From: Nitrosospira sp. Nl5
GTDB taxonomy: Bacteria > Pseudomonadota > Gammaproteobacteria > Burkholderiales > Nitrosomonadaceae
Direction of reading: 5' to 3'
Length of the DNA stretch: 64,000 nt
Assembly: GCF_900102495.1 (NCBI RefSeq)
Contig: NZ_FMVQ01000002.1
Location: 300,219-364,218 of the forward strand
Each line of letters opens with the position of its first letter. Within the stretch, counting starts at the first letter, position 1. Shown piece after piece: positions 10,501 to 19,576 of the stretch. A program made the position numbers and the translations under genes. Under the pieces are notes generated by a model. That model was not told the DNA's origin. It ran no database searches and saw nothing but the letters and a program-made list of their open reading frames with translations.

Positions 10501-11209
10501 AATACCCCGTGGCTAGCACGGGTGCACAAGGATTGTCAGGGCTCGGCACTGCGCCAAGATGCACTCTGAGCCGGGCGCCAGAGTTGAATTTTGGCGACGG
10601 TGCGCCGATCGACCCATTCGGGGTCGCGAGCGCATCCAGTACCAGGCTCCGCGCCTCGGCACAAGTTCCCGGCACATCGCGCATCGTCCGGATCTTGGGT
10701 GAGAACTTCGTGCGCGTGGCCGGGTCGCTGCGTATGGCAACCTCGTCCAGTTCACTGTCTTCGTTAACCCTTACCGGGACTTTGATTGCATCCAGAATCA
10801 CTGCGTCGAACAGTTCCTTGCCGGGCGCAGCAGTCACTTCCGCCAGCGTTGGCATCGGGAGGCGATCAAGGTCTGTCAGTGATGCTGACTGGGCGTATGG
10901 TTGATCGAAGTAGGAATAGCTGGCAGGATTTTTCAGGATGTTGCCATCGAGCCCGTAATGACCGCTTTCGAGGTCGAAATCGACAAAGTCCTGCCCGCCA
11001 TCATTGACGGTGCGGAGGTTCGTGGCTTTCCATCCATCGTCGGGGCTGCCTGCTGGTGCGATCCAGGCCTTGTGAAGTGTTTCCGTCTGGTTGCGCTGGG
11101 CATCGAACCCGGCATTCAGATCGGCATCTGTGACTGCGCTACCACCTTCAAAGTAGACACCATCGTAATTCTGGCGCGCATCGTGGTCTCTGGTAATCCT
11201 ACCTTTCAT
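7595..11209 (-). CDS. DUF6519-like/beta-helix giant protein, candidate tail fibre
   Basis: 1204 residues; ATG at 11209 preceded by GGAG, directly after the stop of the gpI-like gene. The start MKGRITRDH and the following YDGVYFEGG and DADLNAG resemble the DUF6519 head found in contractile-injection loci. From about residue 475 to 1000 it has the short Asn/Ile-rich turns of a right-handed parallel beta-helix, opening like a pectate-lyase-type fold (GGKICLLPGRH). Residues about 1039-1058 and 1068-1085 are strikingly hydrophobic, unusual in a fibre. Likely role: receptor-binding or polysaccharide-binding appendage on the baseplate. It could instead have enzymatic activity on glycans; no catalytic set was identified. 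Confidence 0.75.
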   Translation of the reverse strand: MKGRITRDHDARQNYDGVYFEGGSAVTDADLNAGFDAQRNQTETLHKAWIAPAGSPDDGWKATNLRTVNDGGQDFVDFDLESGHYGLDGNILKNPASYSYFDQPYAQSASLTDLDRLPMPTLAEVTAAPGKELFDAVILDAIKVPVRVNEDSELDEVAIRSDPATRTKFSPKIRTMRDVPGTCAEARSLVLDALATPNGSIGAPSPKFNSGARLRVHLGAVPSPDNPCAPVLATGYFGRLNHTIKVMLADEEQFVWSFHNAEGLSRATLVDPTTLRLMTPFDDSSLFPVAGQIVELCPWDMELPNGEMTAVPLGQFHAINKGYDPHNEMIVLDTPVATDLQDWYDARLAAGDAPFLFLRFWQPASVPMATSDAIGLNIPLAHTGVFLNFLTPGMPSDQWTFSVRVNANDTVFPKRMLELQGQPPMGLERYADLIGLIHWTIDSGQVAGHLHDCRRRIRPLWQQQDCCTFKVGDGVASFGDFNSIHEAITSLPHKGGKICLLPGRHQGGTELRNRESVVIEGCGRQSVIVQHPSETPLFTIEDCVDVRLKDIYFEDGQVLAIAGARNRGLEILGVRTHGRGSAIALVRNQGLRVNDCRFFAEAEPAIIPAADFPTLRPLAFFGGSTLEIRNNGFICEASDLSLQSLGGVQIASNSDHVWFENNVISGGLGHGLTLGNLIRVDVQGLRYGDIEILQSSLGEMAIAAESNAVWQRNGRTSAFTADDMAGAAITLADRDEILNNLGDAAFQLNENPFGILNIAIQGCIAIDPSPTLPDPGEDDEDWEVYFVAGEVSHIHIVDNEFANLGGSGISSLVWNLSTRAQFGTMVVRELIVDRNHIHNCCLVAIATTLEADEIQEIGFGGIALEYVAGGKVSNNLIENIGLEVRTPSSGIHFREIVHAHIHDNVIRAIGRVERRENLNISGIAGGIIIDQCWPEYGNPTVLPGAGVGVPIGHTKMDAALTRGRFLRAAKSETRLPRGESLRIQNNSVMVNFGMSLDVRGSGSMHIADNHFTGLSYRFNPARARLAINVSVVNTELPGIELITAFIALLDLLAEFGIGGFTSKNFSYTELLLLYAALLIYYLSLNKFFDIIQFQNNQTYYENFDTSNDVISLNAVISPYDVQISNNAMKSLHADFGAWYHLLSAGYYSHQGFANRFETRPINGVFRAALTIGVGNSTYLNHASQSIDTVKLVSVSFSGDGNLTP

Positions 11210-11210
11210 T

Positions 11211-13550
11211 TCAAGCTCCTATTTGTTCATAAATCTGTAAATGTTGCCCAACGGGCAGAAATTTCGCGACGAATCGAGCGAGGTCTTCGCGCCGCTGGTT
11301 CCAGAATCTTGAGTTGCCGACGCCCATTTCAGTCCGGTATTCGCCGCCGGTCAGGAATGTCGCCTCGGCCAGGTGCGAAAGCCCGGCAAAATCGGGGTCG
11401 CCAAAGCGTTGCGACAGGAATGTGGTCCGCGGCAGTGTCTCGGGATACGTCACGCATTCAAAGCGACGGGGCAGGCGGGAGGGCAAAATACCTGTAACGG
11501 CCTCGTATCCGGCAACGGCCGAGAACCGCAGGCAGGATTGCTGGAGATTCGTGACGTAGAGCGGGCCATCGAAAATGGTGTTTGTTGCAAAGATCAGGTT
11601 GGCATGGACGGCGCCTAGGATCGTGGTGTTTTCGAGGTAAAGGCTGCTCATCTGGAACGAGATTGCGGGATCGTTCGGATCTATCGAAACAACGATGGAA
11701 TCTGAAATCCGGATTGTGCCGGCGTTGAACAGCGGCTCAACGTTCTGGGTCTCGACCAAGGGGCCCAGCACTGAATTCTCGATACGCAGTGATCGGATCG
11801 AGCCTTCGATTTCGGTTGTGATAATCGGGATCGCGCGCGCGATGAGCGGGTCGAGTCGCACCTGTTCGCCACCCGGATCTATCGTGACATGACGAAGGGT
11901 CACGCTCTCGAACTGGCCGTCGAAAATGAGCCGGGCCCTGGCAAACGGAAAAGGGTCATCGGGATTGACGAGGCCGGTCTCGATTGCCGCGTTGGCGAGC
12001 ACGCCAAGCCAAAGCCCGTCGATCACTACTGTATTGGCTTGACCAGCTGAGCCAACAATAGTGAAGTCAAGCGACCCGTCTTCGGCCTGCGACAATACGT
12101 AGGGCCTGGTCTGGTCAGCGGCTTTAAAGCGCAGATCGCCAGCGACATCGTGGCGGCGTGTCGCGTCCCATTGCCAGACATAGCGACGGTTGTCGCCGAA
12201 GGTCTCGGTACCCGCTGCGGGCGGGGTAAACGGCACGTCGATATTCGCGTTGACGACGGCAGGCCCGATCGGCACGCTGCTGTTTCGTGGGAAAGCCCCG
12301 GCACCAACGCGATGGACCATTCCGATATGGTGGAAGCGGGGATGGAAAATCTCGGGATCTGCTGCATCTGGGTCCGGCGCTGTTTCAAACTGGACACGGC
12401 CCGAGCCAACATCGACCAGCAGGCCTGCCAGCTCCGGCCAATTGCCCAGCGGCATCCAGATGGCAAGGTTTGCGGCAACGATCCGATAGTTGTCGAGTGT
12501 GCGGGTGTCGGCGAACGGACCAATATCAAGCAGGAGATCATCGGTGATCTGGCGAACCTTGGCGCAATCCTTGACCATCATTTCGCGCAGCAACGCGCCC
12601 CAGAACAGGCCGAAGTCTACGGCCGAGAGCAATTCGACGACCACTCGACGGAAGTCAAACAAGCTTGTGAAGCGGATTCCGATCCATGGCGCCATCGTGG
12701 TTGTCAGGGGAGGTGAGCCGATGGCATCGAGACCTTCTTCCGTGACCTCGAACTCCGATGCATTGAAACGTGCGCAACGCATCTCAGTTGGAAACTCTTC
12801 CGGGCCCACCGGCCACTCGCCGAGCCGATGGTCAAATGTTGCGCTGTGAAACAAGGGTACGTCACGACCGGATGGGTCGAGCGTGAGGTGCGTATCATCG
12901 AGCCAGAACGGCGCGGCCATATCAAGTCGATAGCTCTCTGTCGCAAAAACATTGAGGTGAATGGTCGCGTAGTCGAATGAAGCGGCCCGGCCACGCCTTG
13001 GCCCGAACTCAGGCAGGTGCGCGAATTCGTCGAATGCTATCAATGCGGCGTCATCTGCGCGCGGAGTAGTGATGTTCGGCAAGCCGGCGACCGGGCCGCG
13101 CGACAGCGGTGCGGTGCGGCCAAAGGCCATATCGAGCGAATGCGGCGGGCGCAGCAACCAGCGCTCGATCTCGCGTACATAGCCTTCCGTCGAGAAGATG
13201 TCGCCGATGAACTGATCGAGCAGATAGCGCGTGGTTTTGCGCTGATTGTAGCTCATCATATTGGCGACCGTTGTGCGGTTGGCACGACGGTTCTGAGCAC
13301 TGAGTTTTTCGGCACCGACGAGATCGCCGAGGTAATCAACTGCCCAGTCATCCGCCAATTCGATCGAAGAGGCGGTCCAAACACGATCGATCTCGCGGCG
13401 CATCCTGGCCGCACTGTCGGCGAAGCCCCGGATCAGGCTTTCAAGACTGCCATTTTCGAAATCCTGAGTCCAGTAGTTCTCGGGGACCCATGATTTGAGC
13501 TTGTGGAAGAAGTAGTCTTCAAACCCATCCTGAGGGAGATGTCCGTTCAT
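11211..13550 (-). CDS. Phage tail protein I-like baseplate wedge protein
   Basis: 779 residues; the ATG at 13550 overlaps the preceding stop (ATGA) and follows GGAGG. The first ~110 residues fit the gpI/tail protein I fold of wedge proteins: LKSWVPENYW, DDWAVDYLGDLVGAEK. The remaining 650 residues, with repeated beta-strand and Asn/Ile turns (residues ~480-680), are much longer than classic gpI (~200). By position after two baseplate J-like proteins it probably completes the wedge and mounts the fibre encoded next. The C-terminal part could be an adhesin domain. Confidence 0.75.
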   Translation of the reverse strand: MNGHLPQDGFEDYFFHKLKSWVPENYWTQDFENGSLESLIRGFADSAARMRREIDRVWTASSIELADDWAVDYLGDLVGAEKLSAQNRRANRTTVANMMSYNQRKTTRYLLDQFIGDIFSTEGYVREIERWLLRPPHSLDMAFGRTAPLSRGPVAGLPNITTPRADDAALIAFDEFAHLPEFGPRRGRAASFDYATIHLNVFATESYRLDMAAPFWLDDTHLTLDPSGRDVPLFHSATFDHRLGEWPVGPEEFPTEMRCARFNASEFEVTEEGLDAIGSPPLTTTMAPWIGIRFTSLFDFRRVVVELLSAVDFGLFWGALLREMMVKDCAKVRQITDDLLLDIGPFADTRTLDNYRIVAANLAIWMPLGNWPELAGLLVDVGSGRVQFETAPDPDAADPEIFHPRFHHIGMVHRVGAGAFPRNSSVPIGPAVVNANIDVPFTPPAAGTETFGDNRRYVWQWDATRRHDVAGDLRFKAADQTRPYVLSQAEDGSLDFTIVGSAGQANTVVIDGLWLGVLANAAIETGLVNPDDPFPFARARLIFDGQFESVTLRHVTIDPGGEQVRLDPLIARAIPIITTEIEGSIRSLRIENSVLGPLVETQNVEPLFNAGTIRISDSIVVSIDPNDPAISFQMSSLYLENTTILGAVHANLIFATNTIFDGPLYVTNLQQSCLRFSAVAGYEAVTGILPSRLPRRFECVTYPETLPRTTFLSQRFGDPDFAGLSHLAEATFLTGGEYRTEMGVGNSRFWNQRREDLARFVAKFLPVGQHLQIYEQIGA

Positions 13551-15832
13551 CTGAGAACCTCCAGATTGAGGCTTGCGCGCAGGTATGTACCGGCCGTGAT
13601 CGGGAAGGCATCGGTGAACTCGCTGCCATCCAGCGCCATTCGTTCCACCCGGAAAAGCCCCGGGATCGCATCGAGTGGACCGAGGAGTTCGGCGCGGTTA
13701 TAGGCATGTCCGATTGTGATCTGGCGAAGCGAAAGCTGCCCCTTGTAGGTGTCGAAATAATGCGACTCGATCGCGCGCTCTACATCGGCTTCGACGGCAT
13801 CGTATTCAACGCGTACTGTAAGGTCGATCGTGCCATTGATGGGTAGCGCCTCGACCACGCCAACAAGGCTTGCCTCTGGTGCGTGTGCGAGAAGGTAGGC
13901 CCTGAGCTGTTCAGCCAGTTGCGCGTCGAGCCCTCCGTCGAAAATCACCATGGTCTCGATGGCCCATTGCTTGCGGTATGCATTCCAGTAGCCACGGGTG
14001 TTTGCCGAAAGCGCGCCGAAGTTCAGGGCGTATAAGCTGTAATCGTCGGCCGAAACACAGCGGTCATTGGCCGAAATCCGTGCAGGAAGAACAAAACGCA
14101 GGTCCTCGACGGTGTCACCCTGTAGGCCCCCAAGGGCTGCGAACGGGTTGAAAACCTTGGAAACTCCGCTGATCTTGCCGGCAGGTTTTTTGATCGTCCG
14201 TGGGCCTGGGTTTTCGCCAGTCGTGTTGTGGCGGTAACGCACAACGACATTTCTCTGTCCCGCCTTGGGCGCACCGCCCAGGATCAGTGTTGCCTGGCCG
14301 TCTTCCGTGAGTTTCAGTGTGTATACATTATCCTCTTCTGCCACTCCCAGAAGATGTGGGGCATAGGTCCACGGGACGTTGTTGACGAAGAGCTCGATGG
14401 CCGGCGCAGGATCAGTCTCATTTTGTCGGAGATAGGTCAGCGGTTTCTGACCAAGCCGGAATTGCTGATAGCGTCGCCCTGTTGCGTTGCCGAGCGTTTC
14501 CACCACCATTTTGCCCTGATCGACATCAAGAAAATTACCGTGAAGGGTGAGAGGCGCTTTAAGCATAAGCGCATCATCCTCGATTTCGGTCAGGTTCAGT
14601 GAGGCCCGTTGATTGTGCGGATGCACGTCGAGGCTCGCCTTGATTAGCACCGCCTGTTCCTGCGCATCGGTAACGACGAACTTACCCGAATAGCTTGTGT
14701 TTTCGCCCAGAAATTTCTCGACAACCGAAATCTTGCCGTTGAACTCGGCTAGCGTGGCGTAGGTTTTCGGTGCACCGATGAGCCGCGCACCGCGTAGCGG
14801 TCGTGAGAAAATTCTGACCTGATCGGCGGCATTCAGGGTGGCTAGGATACTGATTACCGTTTTCGGCATGAAAACAGGGGCATCTCCGGAGACGATCTCT
14901 TCATTGATATATTTGACTGAATCCACGATGTTTGTGAGCGAAAGTGTCCCCGTGGCCTCATTAATAACGACAAGCGTTTGGCCTTTGTGGTAGCCCGGCT
15001 GCATGCCGGGAATTTCCAGCTTGGTGACAGTCCATATCTTGCCTAATATGTCTTGCCATGTTTCCGTTCCATTTGATGTCGCTGTCAGGTCGTTGGAAAA
15101 ACTGAAAACCGAGATGGTGTCGAGCGCGTTACCGTCGAACTCATTGAGCGGACGGTCGAGCACGAGTTCTGCATAGCTTTCGCCTGAAGGGAATTTCTCG
15201 TTCTTGATCTCCTGCAGCATCGCCGCCCCGAAAATCGTACCGTTTGTGAACATCACCGGTTCGTCGGTGCGCAGATTCCGCAGCGTACTGCCGATGGCGA
15301 CGAAGTCAGGGTCAAAACTGGTTTCGCGCGGCATTATCGCAGTCATGGAACTGAGTGCCGGATCCATATACGCGTCGCCAATGGTTTCGAACGGCAACGC
15401 ACCGTGCGTGTCACCACCTTCAGACGTTATTCCAAGCGACGCGCCGACGATGAAGGGTGTCTTTGCATCGGTGATCGCCACCAGACGAGCGGTCGCGGCA
15501 AGGTTTGGGCGGGGTGTGTAGCCTGTGAGGAACGCGAGTTGGCGCAATGAGCTTTCCCGGCTTGCAGTCAGAAGGTGTTGCTCGCGCATCCATTCATTGT
15601 TGTAGAAAGAAAGGTTATCCCACAGGTAGGCGATCCAATCGAGCAGCATCATGCCTATGTCATCACCCTGGCCGGTTTGCCAGTGAGCGAAGGGACGGTA
15701 GTTGGCAAAGGTCTCGAACACGTCGACCCGAAGTTCCGAAAAGATCTTTGGAAGCGGGCGTCCGAATGCGTCGAGCTCGCCCGAGACCTTCGGTGGGCAG
15801 AGACAATCAAATTCGCTGTAGAAATCACTCAT
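13547..15832 (-). CDS. Baseplate J-like wedge protein (Afp12-type)
   Basis: 761 residues; the ATG at 15832 overlaps the upstream stop by 4 bases and has GGAGAAG before it. Conserved early segment DWIAYLWDNLSFYN followed by LRQLAFLTGYTPRP is typical of eCIS baseplate wedge proteins, and the C-terminal third has the gpJ-like arrangement (LPARISANDRCVSADDY, then strand-rich end). Builds the wedge ring around the hub with the 835-aa neighbour. Confidence 0.8.
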   Translation of the reverse strand: MSDFYSEFDCLCPPKVSGELDAFGRPLPKIFSELRVDVFETFANYRPFAHWQTGQGDDIGMMLLDWIAYLWDNLSFYNNEWMREQHLLTASRESSLRQLAFLTGYTPRPNLAATARLVAITDAKTPFIVGASLGITSEGGDTHGALPFETIGDAYMDPALSSMTAIMPRETSFDPDFVAIGSTLRNLRTDEPVMFTNGTIFGAAMLQEIKNEKFPSGESYAELVLDRPLNEFDGNALDTISVFSFSNDLTATSNGTETWQDILGKIWTVTKLEIPGMQPGYHKGQTLVVINEATGTLSLTNIVDSVKYINEEIVSGDAPVFMPKTVISILATLNAADQVRIFSRPLRGARLIGAPKTYATLAEFNGKISVVEKFLGENTSYSGKFVVTDAQEQAVLIKASLDVHPHNQRASLNLTEIEDDALMLKAPLTLHGNFLDVDQGKMVVETLGNATGRRYQQFRLGQKPLTYLRQNETDPAPAIELFVNNVPWTYAPHLLGVAEEDNVYTLKLTEDGQATLILGGAPKAGQRNVVVRYRHNTTGENPGPRTIKKPAGKISGVSKVFNPFAALGGLQGDTVEDLRFVLPARISANDRCVSADDYSLYALNFGALSANTRGYWNAYRKQWAIETMVIFDGGLDAQLAEQLRAYLLAHAPEASLVGVVEALPINGTIDLTVRVEYDAVEADVERAIESHYFDTYKGQLSLRQITIGHAYNRAELLGPLDAIPGLFRVERMALDGSEFTDAFPITAGTYLRASLNLEVLR

Positions 15833-18336
15833 GCGGCTTCTCCATCCGGGATCTCCCGTTCAAAGATCTCGACGCTCCCGAGATTTGGGCGTACCGGGTC
15901 GTGTTTGAGCACCGGGATCTGATCCGGTGCGCTTTCCAGGAATGACTGGGCAAAGTCGCTGAAGCCCTGCTCGCCGCGCCATCGGTACTGGATGGCTTTG
16001 ATTTCGGTCACACCCGGTTGCGCCGCTATCCTTGTTTCGAGGTCCGCAAGATAGATCTTGCTGCCAAAGCTCAGGTTGTTGGGGTGGAACAGCGCGTTGT
16101 CCTGATCGCTGACCAAGTTTGCCAGAATATCTTCGACGATATGCCCGAAGGGCACGCGCGTGTCGCGGCAAATGGCGATGCGCAGGTCGAGCGGACGCAG
16201 TGCGGTATCGGTCAGGTAGGCGGGACGTCCCACGAGACGGATCTCTTCAATGAAGGTCTGCAATTCCGCGCGAAGTTCATCGGAGAGCGCGATATGGTTG
16301 TGGGGGTCAGTGGCAACAAAATTGCTGACCCAGCATCCGGTCCAGCGTTCCGTTGCCAGCGTTGCGTCGATGTCGTCCCGTGCCGTTATAAGGTCCTGGA
16401 AATCGGCATTGCGCACGGCGCGCAATTTCTTTGCCTTGTGGAAATGGGGAACCGTCAGCTTGGCGAGCTCGATATTTTCAGGCAGCAACGCATTGTCGAA
16501 CGCGAACGGGTTCCAGCAAGTCAGAATCCCTTCCGGCATGTCTGGTGCGTTGAAACAATTGGCGCGTGCCTCTTCCGCGTCGGGCGTGACATTCGCGGTG
16601 AGGAACAGCCGGTTAGCGGGCAGGTTGGCGACTCGAGCCCAGGCGGTGCGGTATCTGACCTCGAACAGGCTGCCGCGTGCCGGCAACAGGCCGAATTCAC
16701 CATCGCCGAAACGCAAGCAAAAGCCCGGATCACCGATGTAATCACGGTGCACCTTGCGTTGGCCGTTTTCAACGTAGGAAAAGATCGGCCCCCAATGCCC
16801 GGCTTCTATCGTTGCCGCTTCGTCGGTTGCAGTTTGCGTGAGCATGTCGCTGACCACGCGCCAGTTTTCGAGCACTGTCCCATCTTCGTCGATCTCAGCA
16901 AGCGACACCTGCGCGCTGTAAGCCAGGTCCCACGGCGTGGACTGTTCAGAAAGTGTCCAACTCAAGCCATCGGCTACGGTTTTACCCAGTGGCTGGCGGT
17001 AAAGCGTCGGACGGTCGTTGCTGTCGAGGGGTTTCGGTCCCTCGCGTTCAATCGCAGGCTCGTAGTCTGGTGAAACCTCACCGATCGAAAATCGCGTGCA
17101 CCAGGTCTGGCCTGACACAACCGGCACCAGATTTGCGCTGACGAAACAATGAGTGAGGTTCAGATTGAATAACAACGCATCTTCTGTGCGCCAGTGAAGT
17201 CGGGTGGTTTCAATGCCGATCAATTCGTCGGTTTCCTGCACCGGGTCTTCATCCAGGGTGACGAAAAATCGGCGCAGCGGTTCGTCTTGTGCTTCGGGCC
17301 GGGTTTCGACTAACAAGGTGCTGCCGGCTGAAATGCCCGGGTGAATAAGCCCAGTTCCGATGACCGACAGGGTACGTGTGCCTTTCCTGATATAGGTGCA
17401 GGTCTCGCTTGCGATATGCGCAGGATTGTCGGTCCACAACGAATTTGTGAGATAGGTGGTTCCGTTATTGATGGCCTCAAGGCCGCCGCCGATTTCAAAC
17501 GGGATCACCGCATCGTCGTCGCCAAATCCATAAATGAGCGTGCCGGCCGTGACCTCCACATCCTGGCTCGCCAGTCCGCCCGGCTGTTCAATATCGTCGT
17601 AGTGGCGCATGATCACATAGCCCGAAGCAGGCAATTCCGGCCGCAGTTTGTAGCCGAGAATCCGGGTGAGCTGCTCGAACGAACGCCGCTCCTTGAGGTA
17701 CTCAAACTGCGTTTCAAGGGAGTAGGTATCCTGAATCAGGGCAAACTCATCGCCCAGGCCGGATGTAACTTCCTTCAGCATCAGGGCTTGATCGGGCATG
17801 ATGTCCATCTGCCAGTCGGGGTAGCGCAGCGCCGAGAATGCACTGAAAGCCTGGTTGAAGGTGTTGAAATCACGGGCCAGATAATCGACCGGAAAGTCGA
17901 TCAGGTCGCGCGGCTCCGGGGCGCCATAGCATGCGCAGTCGAACACGGTCGGGCAGGCCTGTTTGAAGGAGAAGCGTGTGCGCCGGCTAAACGGGTCGAG
18001 CCGCTGACCGGCGAGGTCGCTCACGGTAAGCTCTTGCTCTTCAAAACTCGCACCGCTGTCGAAGGTGATCGCCAGGACGGTGCGGTTGCGGCCCTGGGCA
18101 TCAGTGTGGACCTGAAAGCCCTGCGTCTCGACAAAGCGTTCATCAAGTGTCTCGACTCCCTGGCATTCGATCCCGAAATCCGTCGCCATGAGTGGAACCG
18201 GGACTTCGGTAGGGTCGATTACGAAATAGACAAAGACCTCAGCGTGATTTGTCTTGTTCACAGCGACAAAGTCGATTCCGGTCTGCTCGATCGGGTTCTG
18301 CTCGGCGAGAAGAATCCTGCGGCCCGGAACCGTCAT
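15829..18336 (-). CDS. Baseplate J-like wedge protein (Afp11-type)
   Basis: 835 residues; ATG at 18336 after GGAGG, overlapping the gp25 stop by 4 bases. Recognisable parts are FPVDYLARDFNTF and LRYPDWQ (about residues 145-185), ERRSFEQLTRILGYKLRP (about 220-240), and the gpJ hallmark RFGDGEFGLLPARG at about 560-575. This larger member of the J family usually contacts both gp25 and the sheath. An internal CACYG cysteine pair near residue 140 is notable. Confidence 0.8.
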   Translation of the reverse strand: MTVPGRRILLAEQNPIEQTGIDFVAVNKTNHAEVFVYFVIDPTEVPVPLMATDFGIECQGVETLDERFVETQGFQVHTDAQGRNRTVLAITFDSGASFEEQELTVSDLAGQRLDPFSRRTRFSFKQACPTVFDCACYGAPEPRDLIDFPVDYLARDFNTFNQAFSAFSALRYPDWQMDIMPDQALMLKEVTSGLGDEFALIQDTYSLETQFEYLKERRSFEQLTRILGYKLRPELPASGYVIMRHYDDIEQPGGLASQDVEVTAGTLIYGFGDDDAVIPFEIGGGLEAINNGTTYLTNSLWTDNPAHIASETCTYIRKGTRTLSVIGTGLIHPGISAGSTLLVETRPEAQDEPLRRFFVTLDEDPVQETDELIGIETTRLHWRTEDALLFNLNLTHCFVSANLVPVVSGQTWCTRFSIGEVSPDYEPAIEREGPKPLDSNDRPTLYRQPLGKTVADGLSWTLSEQSTPWDLAYSAQVSLAEIDEDGTVLENWRVVSDMLTQTATDEAATIEAGHWGPIFSYVENGQRKVHRDYIGDPGFCLRFGDGEFGLLPARGSLFEVRYRTAWARVANLPANRLFLTANVTPDAEEARANCFNAPDMPEGILTCWNPFAFDNALLPENIELAKLTVPHFHKAKKLRAVRNADFQDLITARDDIDATLATERWTGCWVSNFVATDPHNHIALSDELRAELQTFIEEIRLVGRPAYLTDTALRPLDLRIAICRDTRVPFGHIVEDILANLVSDQDNALFHPNNLSFGSKIYLADLETRIAAQPGVTEIKAIQYRWRGEQGFSDFAQSFLESAPDQIPVLKHDPVRPNLGSVEIFEREIPDGEAA

Positions 18337-18725
18337 GATGTGACCTCCGCCATGGTTTTCACTCTTGCGCCGGTTGCACGGATGACGTAGCTCACATGAA
18401 TTTCAAGGCGCGTCAGCTCGATTTGCCGTGTTTCGATGGTCTCGACCGTAATGACTCTGGCGAGCCACTTCCTGAGTGCGCGCGATACCTGCGCCTCGAC
18501 AAGCGAAGTCAGTTCGTCGCTGATCGGGGCGAACAGGAGCTGGGAGATCGCTGTACCGAAATCAGGCCGGTTGAGCCTCTGGCCCTGCGCGGTGAGGAGA
18601 GTCTGCAAGACAAGCCCTTTGACATAGTCTTCATAGGTTTCCGATTTTGCATACCGTCCCCGTTCTCCGTCAAACCGGAGCGGGTAGGCAAGCGCATCGA
18701 AATGATCAGAACTTGATAAGTACAT
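18333..18725 (-). CDS. gp25/gpW-like baseplate protein
   Basis: 130 residues from ATG 18725, overlapping the end of the preceding gene by 20 bases. An in-frame upstream codon at 18788 would add an unlikely tail. Key features: LRFDGERGRYAKSETY near the start, then LLTAQGQRLNRPDFG and LLFAP, the gp25 core. gp25 links the wedge to the first sheath ring and is the conserved starter of sheath assembly (Afp9 in the Serratia system). Confidence 0.85.
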   Translation of the reverse strand: MYLSSSDHFDALAYPLRFDGERGRYAKSETYEDYVKGLVLQTLLTAQGQRLNRPDFGTAISQLLFAPISDELTSLVEAQVSRALRKWLARVITVETIETRQIELTRLEIHVSYVIRATGARVKTMAEVTS

Positions 18726-19026
18726 TTTGGTTTCCCGGATTGATTTGCAGCGGACCGGATGGAGAGCCAGCAGCGATGTATCCAACACCGATCGAACTGC
18801 TGTTGATTACGCCTATTGAATTCGCGGTGACCCTTGTGCCCGCCATCATCCAAGTGCCTGTCACGGTGAATACCGGCGGGCTGCCGGGGAAGATCGGCAC
18901 ATCGGTTTGAACTGAAAGCGGTATGTTGCCTGACGTTACCCTGAGGTTTGTCGGCACAAAGCTGGAAGAACGGCTCTGCGTACTGTCGGCGATGCTTGAG
19001 GCCTGGGTGACGGTGGGGTTACTCAT
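18706..19026 (-). CDS. Spike-tip candidate (PAAR-like position)
   Basis: 106 residues, Ser/Thr/Val-rich, all beta by appearance. It starts 4 bases after the spike gene and ends inside the gp25 gene. It sits exactly where eCIS operons carry the PAAR or PAAR-like tip gene, and the spacing of NLRVTSG, TGTWMMAG and PGNQNVLIKF resembles small tip proteins. There is no Cys or His, so it lacks the metal site of true PAAR proteins. The function is assigned from position. Confidence 0.55.
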   Translation of the reverse strand: MSNPTVTQASSIADSTQSRSSSFVPTNLRVTSGNIPLSVQTDVPIFPGSPPVFTVTGTWMMAGTRVTANSIGVINSSSIGVGYIAAGSPSGPLQINPGNQNVLIKF

Positions 19027-19030
19027 GAGG

Positions 19031-19576
19031 TCACAGTACCTTGAGTGCCGAGTTTTTTACGTCGAAGGCAGTGGCATCCAGGACGACCTTGTGGCCCGCC
19101 GCCTCCTGCGTCACGCTGTCGGCTTTCAGCGTGATTTCTCCCCCCTTGATCGTGATCGACCCGCCGCTTTTGATCTGGATATGTATTTCGTCTTCGGCAT
19201 CCTTGATGTCGATGCGCAGAGAGCTGGTTTCAAAGTGCACGCGCTCTACATCGTAATCCTGCTTGTCGAGTTCTCCGTCACGCCAGAAAAATCCGGCATA
19301 GACCATGCGGTCGATCCGGCCGCCCAAAAACTCGACCCAAACGCCGGTACCGACCGGAGGTATAGCGAAAAAACCGATCCCGTCCCCGGCATAGGGCACG
19401 CAAGGTTCCGCCCAGTTACCTTCCGTATCGGTGAGATCGTTAACTCTCACCCTGAGCCGTCCGCGCCTGTTCGGGTCATCGTTATCGGTAACTTCGCCCC
19501 GGAACTTGCCGTAAAGGCGGCCCGTGCTTGGGCGAACTATTTCGTCGATTGTGGGACCACGCACCGGGATCGTCAT
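19031..19576 (-). CDS. gp5-like spike protein with OB fold
   Basis: 181 residues from ATG 19576, which shares one base with the upstream stop (TGATG) and follows GGAGT. The N-terminal part has an OB fold of gp5/VgrG type: GRLYGKFRGEVTDNDDP, RRGRLRVRVNDL, AEPCVPYAG, GTGVWVEFLGG. The C-terminal repeats (ITIKGGEITLKADSV) form the start of a triple beta-helix needle. Together with the next gene upstream it equals one Afp8/VgrG protein, here split in two. Confidence 0.85.
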   Translation of the reverse strand: MTIPVRGPTIDEIVRPSTGRLYGKFRGEVTDNDDPNRRGRLRVRVNDLTDTEGNWAEPCVPYAGDGIGFFAIPPVGTGVWVEFLGGRIDRMVYAGFFWRDGELDKQDYDVERVHFETSSLRIDIKDAEDEIHIQIKSGGSITIKGGEITLKADSVTQEAAGHKVVLDATAFDVKNSALKVL